From: Methylotenera sp.
GTDB lineage: Bacteria > Pseudomonadota > Gammaproteobacteria > Burkholderiales > Methylophilaceae
Direction: 5' to 3'
Length of the DNA stretch: 64,000 nt
Assembly: GCA_030655015.1 (NCBI GenBank)
Contig: JAURWJ010000036.1
Coordinates: forward strand, 1 to 64,000
In this document: positions 47,401 through 55,445 of the stretch, piece by piece
Layout of the letters: each line of letters begins with the position of its first letter
Position numbering within the stretch: the stretch's first letter is position 1
The notes under the pieces: generated by a model
The model's input: the letters and a program-made list of their open reading frames with translations, nothing else
Databases searched by the model: none
What the model was told of the DNA's origin: nothing
Translations under genes and position numbers: made by a program

Positions 47401-47547
47401 GACAATCACTTGTACATCGGACAGATCCGGGATGGCGTCCAGCGGCGTTTTTAGCAACGAATAAACACCTGCGCCCACTATAAACAAAGTGGTTAACAGC
47501 ACAAGAAATACATTGCGTACTGACCAGTTAATAATTCTTTCCAACAT
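44416..47547 (-). CDS. cusA: Copper/silver RND efflux pump, inner-membrane subunit
   Basis: A 1043-residue HAE/HME-type RND protein with twelve helices and two large periplasmic loops. The start LERIINWSVRNVFLVLLTT and ATG 47547 are chosen because AAGGG precedes it and the longer frame has no family match. The three methionines that bind Cu+ or Ag+ in CusA are each present in context: LLYMPATLPG, PAPMEMFET and ARIDMLSTGIRTP. GAMVDAAIVMIENAHKHIE is the usual helix-four text with proton-relay Asp. This separates it from the CzcA zinc/cobalt pumps. It follows cusB with one spacer base after the stop. It takes metal from the periplasm to the CusC channel. Confidence 0.95.
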   Translation of the reverse strand: MLERIINWSVRNVFLVLLTTLFIVGAGVYSLLKTPLDAIPDLSDVQVIVYTEYPGQAPQVVEDQVTYPLTTSMLSVPKSKVVRGFSFFGASFVYVIFEDGTDIYWARSRVLEYLNSVTGRLPRGVTPTLGPDATGVGWVYQYVVLAKNRSLEELRAIQDWYLRYQLTKAHGVAEVASVGGFVKQYQVVLDPRKLQAYGVSPARITQVIRDSNRDVGGRVVEMTETEYMVRGKGYLRGIGDLETLVVKADKGTPVLLRDLARVELAPDERRGITELNGEGEVVAGIAMARYGQNALEVIHNIKQKLVEIAPGLPQGVTVETVYDRSDLIHRAIDNLKTTLLEESIVVALVCMLFLMHVRSALVAIVMLPVGVLIAFSLMHALGLNSNIMSLGGIAIAIGAMVDAAIVMIENAHKHIERAPPDAPRLQLIIDACKEVGPALFFSLLIITVSFLPVFTLESQEGRMFQPLAFTKTFSMAGAALLSVTLVPVLMLLFVRGKIMAEGKNPVNRFLIWVYRPIIALVMRWKKTTILLALLVLAISVYPLTKLGSEFMPTLNEGTLLYMPATLPGLSVTKAAEIMQTQNKIIKSFPEVASVFGKAGKANTATDPAPMEMFETVINLKPEREWRADMTIDKLISELDKAVQLPGVSNAWTMPIKARIDMLSTGIRTPIGIKVFGRDLVEMEKLAKSIESVVKNVPGTTSAYAERITGGYYLNIEPDRLALARYGLAVGDLQDVISSALGGEVVTTTVEGRERFGVITRYPRELRSDPDAIARQVLVPTMNGALIPLGQLAHISLEKGPPSIRTENALLSAYIFVDIRDRDIGGYVADAQKAVREQVKFQPGYYATWSGQFEYMERAKAKMKIVIPLTLLIIFVLLYLNFKRLTETFIVMLSVPFSLVGGIWLMYWLGYNMSVAVAVGFIALAGVAAETGVIMLIYLDHAYKELKAKRESEGKAFTVADIYEAVMEGAVERVRPKMMTVVAIMAGLLPIMWGSGTGSEVMRRIAAPMVGGMVSSTVLTLIVIPAIYALVKQISLQRKGAPNA

Positions 47548-47548
47548 T

Positions 47549-48883
47549 TCAGTGCCCTTCGTGCTCAATGACTGATGCAGGTGTAGATTCTGCAGCGACT
47601 GGCTCAGTATTGCCGTGTGAACTGTGTTCGCCAAAGCTCCCCAGTGCGGCTTTTAGATTGCTTTCCGCATCAATCAGGAAGTTGGCCCGAACTACCACGT
47701 TTTCACCTTCACTCAATCCTTCAGCCACCTCAACATAACCATCGCTACGCATGCCAAGCTTAACCTCACGTGGTTCATACAAACCTTCTGTGAGTTGAAC
47801 CAACACAACCTGACGTGTGCCGCTGTCGATCACGGCCGAATCCGGAACTGCCAATACGCTGGCACCATGACCGGAAATAAGCTGAATACTGGCATACATG
47901 TCAGGTTTCAAAATTCCGTCAGGATTAGCCAGCTCTACGCGCACCTTTGCGGTACGTGTCTCGGGTGCCACCGTTGGATAGATGTAGGCAATCTTTCCTT
48001 TGAGGTCCTTGCCTGGATATGCATTGATGGAAATGTCTACGGTCTGGCCAACATGGACCAGAGCAATGTCCTGCTCAAATACATCTGCCAGCAGCCAGAT
48101 AGTCGACATATCTGCAATCTTAAACAGCGGTTCACCCGGCATGAAGCGCATGCCTTGCACAGCGATTTTCTCCAACACCACGCCGTTTGCAGGCGAGTAC
48201 ATCGTAAGCGTACGTGTCGCTTTGCCGTCTTTTTTCAAACGCTGTAACTGCGCATCGGAAATATCCCAATTACGTAATCGTTTAAGCGCGCTTTCTGCCA
48301 ACTGACCAACACCAGCCAATGACTCCGGTGTTCCGTTACTCAATGATTGGCGGCCATGCCAGGCAATCAGGTATTCTTCCTGCGCAGATACCAGTTCCGG
48401 ACTGTAAACTTCCATCAGTGGCTGGCCGCGCTTCACCGGCTGGCCGGTCGTATTGACGTAGAGTTTTTCAATATAACCTTCGAACTTAGTAGTGACTGTG
48501 GAGAGACGCTGTTCGTTAAATTGGAACTGCCCCACAGCGCGCACCGTATTGACCATTTTTCGCGATAGCACCTGCTCGGTTTTTACGCCAAGCTTCTGTA
48601 CCTTGTCGGTGCTGATCTTGACCTGATTGTTAGAGACCTCCTCATCTGCATATACCGGGGTGTAATCCATACCCATAGAATCCTGCTTGGGCACTGGTGA
48701 GGTATCAGGCAACCCCATAGGATTACGGTAATAGAGAACTTTCCGTTCAGCAGGCGCTGTAATAGCGGCAGGCATTTCAACTGTCGAGTGGCTAACCTGC
48801 TTCAGTCCCCACCAGTAGCCGCCACCTGCAGCCGCAGCAATACCGGCTAGCGCCAGCGCAACCCATATTCCAGAGTGTTTCAT
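47549..48883 (-). CDS. cusB: Copper/silver efflux membrane fusion protein
   Basis: A 444-residue periplasmic adaptor with an N-terminal membrane anchor (IWVALALAGIAAAAGGGYWW). The heavy-metal-binding segment YYRNPMGLPDTSPVPKQDSM continues to MGMDYTPVY and contains the methionines used by CusB. A barrel-sandwich and hairpin region follows (RGQPLMEVYSPELVSAQEEY), then beta-barrel text VVLEKIAVQGMRFMPGEPLF. The C-terminus ends in a His/Glu tail. The start overlaps cusC by four bases (ATGA). CusB links CusA to CusC and receives metal from CusF. Confidence 0.94.
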   Translation of the reverse strand: MKHSGIWVALALAGIAAAAGGGYWWGLKQVSHSTVEMPAAITAPAERKVLYYRNPMGLPDTSPVPKQDSMGMDYTPVYADEEVSNNQVKISTDKVQKLGVKTEQVLSRKMVNTVRAVGQFQFNEQRLSTVTTKFEGYIEKLYVNTTGQPVKRGQPLMEVYSPELVSAQEEYLIAWHGRQSLSNGTPESLAGVGQLAESALKRLRNWDISDAQLQRLKKDGKATRTLTMYSPANGVVLEKIAVQGMRFMPGEPLFKIADMSTIWLLADVFEQDIALVHVGQTVDISINAYPGKDLKGKIAYIYPTVAPETRTAKVRVELANPDGILKPDMYASIQLISGHGASVLAVPDSAVIDSGTRQVVLVQLTEGLYEPREVKLGMRSDGYVEVAEGLSEGENVVVRANFLIDAESNLKAALGSFGEHSSHGNTEPVAAESTPASVIEHEGH

Positions 48884-50166
48884 AAATCTTCCCCAATCAT
48901 TCTTTCAATCTCAGCAAGGCGTACTTCCTGTTCAACCCGCATCTTTATCTGGCCTTGTCTTGCAAGCCTGATTGCCCGTTGCGCATCAAGCAGTGTCGCG
49001 AAGTCTACTTTACCGTTTTCGTAACCTGCCAATGCCGAGCGGAAGGTCAACTCTGCTTGCGGGAGTAATGTGTAAGTAATCAGCCGTCCTTGTTTTTCTG
49101 CTGCCTCGAAAGCTATCAGGTTTTCCTGCAACTCACCTATCACCTGGTTTTCTACCCCGTCACGGCGCTCCTTGGCTGCATCCAGCATAGCGGTAGCCTC
49201 ACTCTCCTGAGACCGGCGAGTATCAAACCGGATAGGAATATTCACTTCCACCATCGCCTCCCAGCTACTGATATTGCTACCGCGCTGAGTAGGCGCAATG
49301 CCAAGCGTTAAATCTGGGTAGCGATTCTTTTCTATCAATCTTTTGTTAGCATCTGCGGCCGATATTTGTGCTGATTGTGTGGCAAGCAGTGGATTATTTC
49401 GCACCACTTTTTCCTGCATGGCGGCTCTATCTAGCTTTTCTAGCGGCAGACGACGCAACTCTGGCGCCGAGGAAAGCTGCGCATCCTGTGTACGACCCAA
49501 TATCGCATTCAGGCGTGCCTGAGCCTGTTGCTGCTCGGTTTCCAGGCTAATAATCTCGGACTGCAAGATAGTCTTTTCAACCTGAGCGCGAATCGCATCT
49601 TGCTGGGGTACTAAACCACTGGCATAGCGAACGCGAGTGACAGCCTCCAAATCCTCTAGCAGGCGAAGGATATCCTCGTTAAGCTTTTTCAGCCCTATGG
49701 TCTGATAATACTGAGCATAAACGTTCTTTATCCGTGTGTGAGATTCAATGACACTGACCAATCTGCGCCCCTTGAACTGCTCCAGTTCTGCCGTAGCAAC
49801 TTCCTTACGTAAGTCACGCTTTCCCCAAAGTGGTATGCTCTGCATTAAAGTGTATTTAGTGCCACTTCCTTTGCCTGGAAGAGGATTAAAACCATTAGGC
49901 GCATCTCGCCCGGCAAAATCCATGAACTCAACGCGTAGCAAAGGATCAGGAAGAGCGCCTGCAGGAGCAATCCGTTCGCTTGCGGCATCCGTCTCGTAGC
50001 GCATTGCCGCAAGTTCAGGGTTATGTGTGTCAGCCCAGTTTAGTAATTCCTGTACATTGGCGCCGATAAGATTGCTGGAAGAGACTTTTTCCGCCCAGCC
50101 AAATCTTGGCAACATCAGTGCTGTCAAAATCAGGACGAGCATTGTTTTTGAATTATTTGTATTCAT
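48880..50166 (-). CDS. cusC: Outer membrane efflux channel (TolC/CusC family)
   Basis: A 428-residue outer-membrane protein. A signal peptide (MLVLILTALMLPRFGWA) is followed by two outer-membrane-efflux repeats rich in heptads. Sample text: NVQELLNWADTHNPELAAMR, LMQSIPLWGKRDLRKEVATA and SALAGYENGKVDFATLLDAQ, the last being the usual family ending. No lipobox cysteine is present, unlike E. coli CusC. It overlaps cusB by four bases and lies 60 bases after cusF. It is the exit duct of the Cus pump. Confidence 0.9.
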   Translation of the reverse strand: MNTNNSKTMLVLILTALMLPRFGWAEKVSSSNLIGANVQELLNWADTHNPELAAMRYETDAASERIAPAGALPDPLLRVEFMDFAGRDAPNGFNPLPGKGSGTKYTLMQSIPLWGKRDLRKEVATAELEQFKGRRLVSVIESHTRIKNVYAQYYQTIGLKKLNEDILRLLEDLEAVTRVRYASGLVPQQDAIRAQVEKTILQSEIISLETEQQQAQARLNAILGRTQDAQLSSAPELRRLPLEKLDRAAMQEKVVRNNPLLATQSAQISAADANKRLIEKNRYPDLTLGIAPTQRGSNISSWEAMVEVNIPIRFDTRRSQESEATAMLDAAKERRDGVENQVIGELQENLIAFEAAEKQGRLITYTLLPQAELTFRSALAGYENGKVDFATLLDAQRAIRLARQGQIKMRVEQEVRLAEIERMIGEDL

Positions 50167-50226
50167 TCGCTTAACCTGTATTCATCTGTATAGCTAACAC
50201 GTTGAGTTACGGCTAGCCCAGATGCC

Positions 50227-50556
50227 TTATTTAGCCAGTTTGATTTTTGTAATCGATGGACCGTTACCGTCGACTTTAACGAACTCGAATTCAACCTGAT
50301 CCCCAACCTTTACTGTGTCCAACAGAGACTTGTCAGCAACGTTAAAAAACATGGTCATAGCAGGCCATTTGAGTTCTGGAACCGCGTCATGCTTCAATTT
50401 AACTTTGCTTAAAGTACTGTCTACGGCAACCACTTCACCTTTTGCAGAATAGCTCTTTTGATTATCTGCAGCCTGATGGTGGGCATCGTTGGCGTAGACC
50501 GGAGCTGCAGCGATATTGAGTATCGCTACGAACATACAAATTAGTAACTTTTTCAT
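50227..50556 (-). CDS. cusF: Periplasmic copper/silver metallochaperone
   Basis: A 109-residue secreted protein with a signal peptide (KKLLICMFVAILNIAAAPVYA). The single OB-fold domain holds the Cu+/Ag+ site: His in LKHDAVPELKWPAMTMFF, followed by Trp and two Met of WPAMTM. This is the exact CusF ligand set (one His, two Met, one stacking Trp). Family text continues with VGDQVEFEFVKVDG. It lies 60 bases upstream of cusC on the same strand. CusF carries metal to CusB. Confidence 0.95.
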   Translation of the reverse strand: MKKLLICMFVAILNIAAAPVYANDAHHQAADNQKSYSAKGEVVAVDSTLSKVKLKHDAVPELKWPAMTMFFNVADKSLLDTVKVGDQVEFEFVKVDGNGPSITKIKLAK

Positions 50557-50632
50557 TTCATTTATCCTTCAATGTTTAAATTGATAATGTTTGATTGGAC
50601 CTGGGCGGGACGTTCTCCGCCCGGTTCACCAT

Positions 50633-51058
50633 TTAATGTTTATGTGCGTCCTCAGATCCTTTGGACATACAGTCCATTTCACCTGATCCTTTAGCCATGC
50701 CACCCATGTCCATCATCATGTGGTGCTCATCCATCATCTGGCTCATCATTTCATCCATGAGTTTCTGATGCTCGCTGATCCACTCTTCATGTTCCTGCAT
50801 AGTCATGCCTGACTTTGGTTTCATAGCCTGCATTTTTCCCATGTTGTCATGCATCATTTTCATGTGCTCTCCCATCAACTTATGACGCTCAGCGCCTTTC
50901 GCCGCCCCTGCTTCTTTAAGCTTCTGCTTCGCTTTCATGACTTGTTGAGTCATTTGCCTTTGAAATTCATCCTGTGCTGCAATCGCGGATACGGATAGAA
51001 AGCTGATGCCACAGACAACAAGTGTGGCAATCATTCTGCGAATGGTTTGATTCTTCAT
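50633..51058 (-). CDS. Met- and His-rich secreted protein, probable copper binder
   Basis: A 141-residue secreted protein. ATG 51058 is chosen because a signal peptide follows directly (RRMIATLVVCGISFLSVSAIA) and CAGGAG precedes it. The mature part is helical, highly charged and has about 23 methionines by hand count, for example GEHMKMMHDNMGKMQAM and DEHHMMMDMGGMAKG. One cysteine (MDCMSKG) and a HKH end complete it. I recognise no named family. Its place first in front of cusF and its Met/His density suggest that it stores or buffers Cu+ or Ag+ in the periplasm. Confidence 0.78.
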   Translation of the reverse strand: MKNQTIRRMIATLVVCGISFLSVSAIAAQDEFQRQMTQQVMKAKQKLKEAGAAKGAERHKLMGEHMKMMHDNMGKMQAMKPKSGMTMQEHEEWISEHQKLMDEMMSQMMDEHHMMMDMGGMAKGSGEMDCMSKGSEDAHKH

Positions 51059-51169
51059 GATAAATACTCCTGGTAGATATAAGTTCACTGCAATTGCATA
51101 GCGAAAATACCCATGCCATGAGTCCAGATAGTTTCCTATTAAGGCAAATAGGCATTGATAACCCTTGCA

Positions 51170-51184
51170 TTACAATTTCTGTAG
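51170..51184. promoter_or_regulatory. Candidate response-regulator dyad upstream of the cus operon
   Basis: TTACAATTTCTGTAG is an imperfect dyad (TTACA, five bases, TGTAG) about 112 bases before the Met-rich gene start. TTACA-type dyads are used by CopR/CzcR-like metal response regulators. The surrounding 51059-51367 holds no other gene; I could not place a confident -10. Confidence 0.35.
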
Positions 51185-51367
51185 AGGCGGCTCAGCATGT
51201 CGTTAGGGTATATGTATAGGCGTCAAAAACCATACGCTAAACCTCGAACGGATATAAAACCACCGCCGGGAATACGTGCCGAAGAAATAGAAGTGTGTTA
51301 GGTACGATCAAATACTCAGATAAGCATCTGAGTTCAAGAGCCGTTTAAAACAAGACGACCTTCGGCA

Positions 51368-51733
51368 CTATGCGAAGGTTTGTCTGGGGGGATGGAAAAG
51401 TGAGGGTGGAACTGTATCCGGAACTTCGGTAATTAAATCAGTAAATACGGTTGTGTCGGCAATCAACTCTATGAAGATATTGAATGGGATAATCGCTTGT
51501 GCCACAGTCAAAAAGCAATAGGAACATTTATTGCACGAAGTACTCTTGGATGGTTGATTGTTATCATGATGATCGCAATGAGCCATGTCATCTAAATGAT
51601 CTGTATCAACATGCATTTCCACCTTTGAACTTTGCATCTGGCAAGCTGGCATCGTTATCGATGCCAATCCTTGCAAGGGGATGCAAACGAGTATGGTGAA
51701 CAATACAGTTAATCTGATTAGTTTAGAATACAT
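51368..51733 (-). CDS. DUF2946-like secreted Cys/His-rich protein
   Basis: A 121-residue protein with a signal sequence (LIRLTVLFTILVCIPLQGLA). The mature part has MPACQMQ, a His/Asp segment DTDHLDDMAHCDHHDN and a CNKCSYC cluster. The ending VPPSLFHPPRQTFA resembles DUF2946 proteins, which often lie next to copper genes. The Cys and His content suggests metal binding. It is the first minus-strand gene of the island, about 310 bases ahead of the Met-rich gene. It may be the start of the transcript or a separate unit. Confidence 0.65.
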   Translation of the reverse strand: MYSKLIRLTVLFTILVCIPLQGLASITMPACQMQSSKVEMHVDTDHLDDMAHCDHHDNNQPSKSTSCNKCSYCFLTVAQAIIPFNIFIELIADTTVFTDLITEVPDTVPPSLFHPPRQTFA

Positions 51734-52264
51734 GCGTTGACTATACGCTTAAATTTTTAACTTTACAATTGCCTAGGTCTGCGAGATATGTTTTATGTTA
51801 GGTTAGAAAAATAAAGCTTATTGATTAAATATCCAACTTATTACTGGTTGCTTTTAGTAATTTTAGGTGGTATTTCTGGTACTGTTACGAGTGGCTTCTT
51901 TGCAGCTATTTTAAGTAGCTTTTTTACTAAGAATACTCAGATGGACGCATATCTTAAAATTCATCCGTCCTATGGCGAATTCTTAGTAATTTTGCTATAT
52001 CTACAGGAATAAAGAACATGGGTTCTTGTGTGCTAACACCACCACGAACTAATGCCCGTGAACGATCTTGCTGCTCACGCTTGGCAGATTCAATTTTCAC
52101 GTCTTTTGTAGTCTTTACGGACATAGTAGTAAGATACTCATACACTAAAATTAAATCAACGATGCCTTCGTGCAACCGATGTTATGTAAAGCCAAATCCA
52201 CATGTTGCACTCTACACATTAACGATTTACAATTAACCGTAGATTTTTAACTATAGGAAATATC
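51734..52264. other. Intergenic region between copper island and toxin-antitoxin pair
   Basis: This 530-base A+T-rich gap holds overlapping weak frames on both strands. A TTG frame on the plus strand (51821-52012) has one hydrophobic helix (YYWLLLVILGGISGTVTSGF). A minus-strand frame is listed separately. AGGA with proper spacing precedes the next gene at 52265. I see no repeat or mobile-element end. Confidence 0.5.
51954..52124 (-). CDS. Hypothetical 56-residue protein
   Basis: A frame with ATG at 52124 gives a charged N-terminal half (KTTKDVKIESAKREQQDRSR) and an ending STQEPMFFIPVDIAKLLRIR with a final DEF. The latter looks like a folded small domain and not random text, but I cannot name a family with certainty. 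The ribosome site is weak. A longer open frame extends up to 52175. Confidence 0.35.
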   Translation of the reverse strand: MSVKTTKDVKIESAKREQQDRSRALVRGGVSTQEPMFFIPVDIAKLLRIRHRTDEF

Positions 52265-52690
52265 ATGAAAACATTTACTCTTAGTGAGGCACGTTCCGCT
52301 GCGCAGTCAGGTGGTGTGTTGAATGCTAATTTAAAACCGACTGGTAGCTCTTTTGCAATTGAGTTTGAAACCCGTAATGGTGTTGCTGTACTCATTGCAT
52401 CTGTCAGTAAAGAGGTTAGACATTTTACTAACCCGATTAAGGCTTTTGAAATTATACGAGATCTAGGATTGGAAGGTGGGCGTTTTTCTTTGGCTGAATG
52501 GCGACCAAATGATCGGGAATTTGAACGAGCATCTAGGCCAGATCGGGCTTTGGCTTTGCGTGAGGCGCATGAGGCGGCAGATATTAAGCGCACTCTTGAA
52601 GCGGCCATTAAACAAGCTAATGATCCTAATACTGTATGGATTGACCATGATGAATTGTTTGATAAATTAGAAGCTCGTTATGCGGATTAA
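52265..52690 (+). CDS. Putative antitoxin partner of the ParE-type toxin
   Basis: A 141-residue protein starting MKTFTLSEARSAAQSGG. The middle (GVAVLIASVSKEVRHFTNPI, then LEGGRFSLAEWRPNDREFE) is unlike common ParD or Phd antitoxins. The C-terminus (EAADIKRTLEAAIKQANDPN, then HDELFDKLEARY) is helical and charged, as in antitoxin tails that bind a toxin. It overlaps the toxin start by eleven bases, the usual arrangement. The call rests on that position; I do not recognise the N-terminal domain with confidence. Confidence 0.65.
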   Translation: MKTFTLSEARSAAQSGGVLNANLKPTGSSFAIEFETRNGVAVLIASVSKEVRHFTNPIKAFEIIRDLGLEGGRFSLAEWRPNDREFERASRPDRALALREAHEAADIKRTLEAAIKQANDPNTVWIDHDELFDKLEARYAD

Positions 52691-52979
52691 GTATTTACCA
52701 ATAGCAGAATCAAATTTTGATGACATTGGTGATTACTATTATAAAGTTGGCGGCAACCAATTAGCCAGGCGAATGATTAAACAGATCAGAAGTGATATTA
52801 AAGCCCTTCTTACTTATCAAGCTCCAGCTTATGAGTTGGTGCCAGGAGTACATCGTTTAGTTGTAGCTAAAGGCGCATTCCTAGCATTTCACCGCATTAA
52901 TGAGGCTGATTCAATTATTGAAATATTGCACGTGCGTAGATCTGAGCGTGTGGCTGCGACACAAAAAGATATAAAATAA
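52680..52979 (+). CDS. ParE/RelE-superfamily toxin
   Basis: A 99-residue protein of the ParE/RelE fold. It begins RIKYLPIAESNFDDIGDYY, then GGNQLARRMIKQIRSDIKAL. The core strand region LVPGVHRLVVAKGAFLAFHR and the ending EILHVRRSER are typical of ParE (gyrase-poisoning) toxins. ParE and RelE cannot be cleanly separated here. It overlaps the putative antitoxin by eleven bases. The gene continues directly into the remnant of another gene within three bases, suggesting that the pair was inserted there. Confidence 0.85.
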   Translation: MRIKYLPIAESNFDDIGDYYYKVGGNQLARRMIKQIRSDIKALLTYQAPAYELVPGVHRLVVAKGAFLAFHRINEADSIIEILHVRRSERVAATQKDIK

Positions 52980-52981
52980 CT

Positions 52982-53365
52982 TTAGCTGAAAATTCCGAGT
53001 ACACTCAAGTATGGTGCAGTGATTTCGTTAAATCGGTAGTCATTCCCAAGCTCCAAGGCGGTGAATATATCTTGCCTTATGCCCAGCTCAAGGAAAAACT
53101 CCAACTATGGATTTCTGATCTACTGGAAGACTACGCAACGATGCTATTCGTTTTCGACTATTCCAGCGACTGGTTTTTGCTGGAGGAATTGCTGATCGAC
53201 TACCCGCAAAAAGAGAAGATCAAGGGACGGCAGGATGAGCTTGAGGCTGGTATTGAACGGTATTTTATGTACGACCGATCAAACGAGCATCATGCATTGC
53301 ACTATACCGGAGCACTGTTTAATGGATTTAAGGTTAAGTACGCAGGCAAAGAGTTAACATATTAG
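52982..53365 (+). pseudogene. 5'-truncated 3'-5' exoribonuclease (RNase H fold)
   Basis: Reading frame 2 is open from just after the toxin stop and gives family text before any start codon: SEYTQVWCSDFVKSVVIPKL, then GGEYILPYAQLKEKLQLWIS. Later come LFVFDYSSDWFLLEELLID and HHALHYTGALFNGFKVKY. This resembles the Rv2179c-like 3'-5' exoribonucleases, whose first 40 or so residues hold the DxE catalytic motif. That part is absent here. A short ORF can begin only at TTG 53072, within the fold. I therefore call it a remnant. Confidence 0.7.
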
Positions 53366-53678
53366 CTAGAAATTAGACAACTCGAGCGCGATGCCTAACG
53401 GTAGTTTTCCCATATAGTAATCGTAATCTACTTGTAACCTATTGATTATTTTAGTTTTATGCGGTTGCTACATAATACCGTTCTTTTGGCTAAGCAAAAG
53501 AAAGAAACTCGCCAGTCGCGTGCGAGCGACAAATCCTAATTGCCAGTACTAATATTACTTAAATACCCAAAACCGAGCATCAAAAACCAAATCAAGGATG
53601 TTATAGAAAAAATTACGTACAAATAATATGCAATAAATTGCAATTCCTCATCTTAGTTAAGTTCACTATTCATATGCA
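53366..53678. other. Intergenic region with a short hairpin
   Basis: This 313-base gap between the exoribonuclease remnant and rluB holds no convincing gene. TTCTTTTG and CAAAAGAA (53481-53502) form an eight-base perfect stem around GCTAAG, followed by a G+C-rich ACTCGCCAGTCGCG; this pairing is a common dispersed motif. No T-run follows, so it is not an obvious terminator. Confidence 0.55.
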
Positions 53679-54818
53679 TTAACCCCGCCCGCGATTCCTG
53701 TCACTTTTCTTCTGCATTGCCGGTGCCGCTAAATCACTGGTCTGTCGCACACGACGGTTCTCATTCTTTTTAGGAGCCGGTTTCTTAACTGCCGAGGTTC
53801 TAGATGCCGAGTTACGTGCAGTATCTGTTTTACCTCGGTACGGTCTAGTTTCACCATCAGCAGAAGCAACTCGCGGTGGTCTATCCAATGCGCTTATCCT
53901 TTGTTTACGCACTTTAGGCATAAATACAGTCGTCGCTTTTAATTTTTCACGTTGCGTAAGCTGTCTGAGCGGTGCACTTGGCACAGGTAAATCAGCCCAT
54001 TCAAGTAAACCAACCACTTCTTTTTGTTCTAACTTTAGCATTTGGCCACGTTTGACGCGTGGTGGTAAATTTACCGGGCCAAAACGTACGCGCATCAAGC
54101 GACTTACAGGTAACTGAAAAGCCTCAAATAAGCGACGCACTTCGCGGTTACGGCCTTCACGCAGAATCACTTGATACCAATGGTTAGCACCTTCGCCGCC
54201 TTGTGCGGTAATCGAATCAAAGTTTGCCGGGCCATCTTCCAGTTCAATACCTTCTTTTAACTGCGTCATTTGACCTTCTGTCAGCTCACCAAAAATACGC
54301 ACTGCGTATTCACGCTCGACTTCATAGCGCGGGTGCATGAAGCGATTCGCCAGTTCGCCAGAAGTAGTAAATATGAGCAAGCCACTGGTGTTCATATCCA
54401 ATCGACCAATGGCAATCCATTTGGCGTTTTTCACTTTTGGCAATTTATCAAACACACTGGCACGGCCTTCAGGGTCGTCTTGGCTGACAATTTCGCCTTC
54501 TGGTTTATGGTAAATCAATACTTGTGGAAGCTCAGCGACAAAAGGCAGCTTTAATGGGCGGCTATCTAAACGCACTAGGTCATATTGCGTAACGCCTTGG
54601 CCTGCTGTGGCAGGTACACCATTCACTGTGACGCGCCCGCTTGCGATGAGTAACTCCATATCACGACGTGAACCTAAACCAGCCAGCGCTAATAGCTTAT
54701 GTAGCCGTTGCGTAGGTTCTGGTGGCGCGTTGGGGTCAGTTTCTAATTTGGTGAAACTGGTTTTCGGGCGGCGAGGCGTAGCCTGCGGATCGCGTTGGGT
54801 TTTAAAGGGACGTGCCAT
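53679..54818 (-). CDS. rluB: 23S rRNA pseudouridine synthase RluB
   Basis: A 379-residue enzyme forming pseudouridine in 23S rRNA (position 2605 in E. coli). An N-terminal S4 domain (LHKLLALAGLGSRRDMELLI, SGRVTVNGVPA) is followed by the catalytic domain, with the Asp in IGRLDMNTSGLLIFTT. Then come YEVEREYAVRIFGEL and EGRNREVRRLFEAF. A long basic C-terminal tail of about 85 residues (RKQRISALDRPPRV...KKPAPKKNENRRVR) is low-complexity and typical of RluB in this lineage. scpB lies 75 bases upstream, the conserved order. Confidence 0.92.
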   Translation of the reverse strand: MARPFKTQRDPQATPRRPKTSFTKLETDPNAPPEPTQRLHKLLALAGLGSRRDMELLIASGRVTVNGVPATAGQGVTQYDLVRLDSRPLKLPFVAELPQVLIYHKPEGEIVSQDDPEGRASVFDKLPKVKNAKWIAIGRLDMNTSGLLIFTTSGELANRFMHPRYEVEREYAVRIFGELTEGQMTQLKEGIELEDGPANFDSITAQGGEGANHWYQVILREGRNREVRRLFEAFQLPVSRLMRVRFGPVNLPPRVKRGQMLKLEQKEVVGLLEWADLPVPSAPLRQLTQREKLKATTVFMPKVRKQRISALDRPPRVASADGETRPYRGKTDTARNSASRTSAVKKPAPKKNENRRVRQTSDLAAPAMQKKSDRNRGRG

Positions 54819-54893
54819 GATAATTCGCTAATTTGATTGAATAGGCGCAATTTTACCGCAGATACGCTGAATCACCGCAGATAAAAGATAAGC

Positions 54894-55445
54894 TTATATC
54901 TCCAGCTTAATTTCAGATGATACAAAATCATCCATCGGTGGCAATTCAGCAAGCGATTTCAAATTGAGGTCATCCAAAAAATGTTTAGTGGTAGCGTATA
55001 ATGAAGGCCGCCCTGGCACTTCGCGCTGGCCTACCACATCAATCCAATCACGTTCTTGCAATTGGCGCATCACATTGGAGTTGACAGCAACACCACGAAT
55101 TTCTTCAATATCACCACGTGTTACTGGCTGGCGATAGGCAATAATCGCCAAGGTTTCCATGACGGCGCGTGAATATTTACTTTGCCTTTCAGGGTTCAAG
55201 CGTGCCAAATAATTCGCATATTCTTCCCGCGCCTGAAAACGGTAACCTGATGCGACTTGCACCAATTCCAAGGTACGCAGAGCCCAATCTTGCTTTAATT
55301 CATCCAACAACATGCGTAATGTTGCACGCTCCATGCGCTCTACAAATAATCGTAGCAAATCATCTAAAGACAATGGCTCATGCGAGGTTAACAGCGCAAC
55401 CTCTAATACATTTTTTAATTCAGTGATATTACGGACTTCACTCAT
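54894..55445 (-). CDS. scpB: Segregation and condensation protein B
   Basis: A 183-residue protein with two winged-helix domains. Family text: [64 protein letters not shown] (in part) and [20 protein letters not shown]. ScpB binds ScpA as part of the SMC condensin. It overlaps scpA by eight bases and precedes rluB, the usual scpA-scpB-rluB order. Length is normal. Confidence 0.94.
   Translation of the reverse strand: MSEVRNITELKNVLEVALLTSHEPLSLDDLLRLFVERMERATLRMLLDELKQDWALRTLELVQVASGYRFQAREEYANYLARLNPERQSKYSRAVMETLAIIAYRQPVTRGDIEEIRGVAVNSNVMRQLQERDWIDVVGQREVPGRPSLYATTKHFLDDLNLKSLAELPPMDDFVSSEIKLEI

Noticed and set aside
51821-52012. 63-codon TTG frame with one hydrophobic helix
   Set aside because: No ribosome site, no family, and a competing antisense frame; left as a note in the gap entry.
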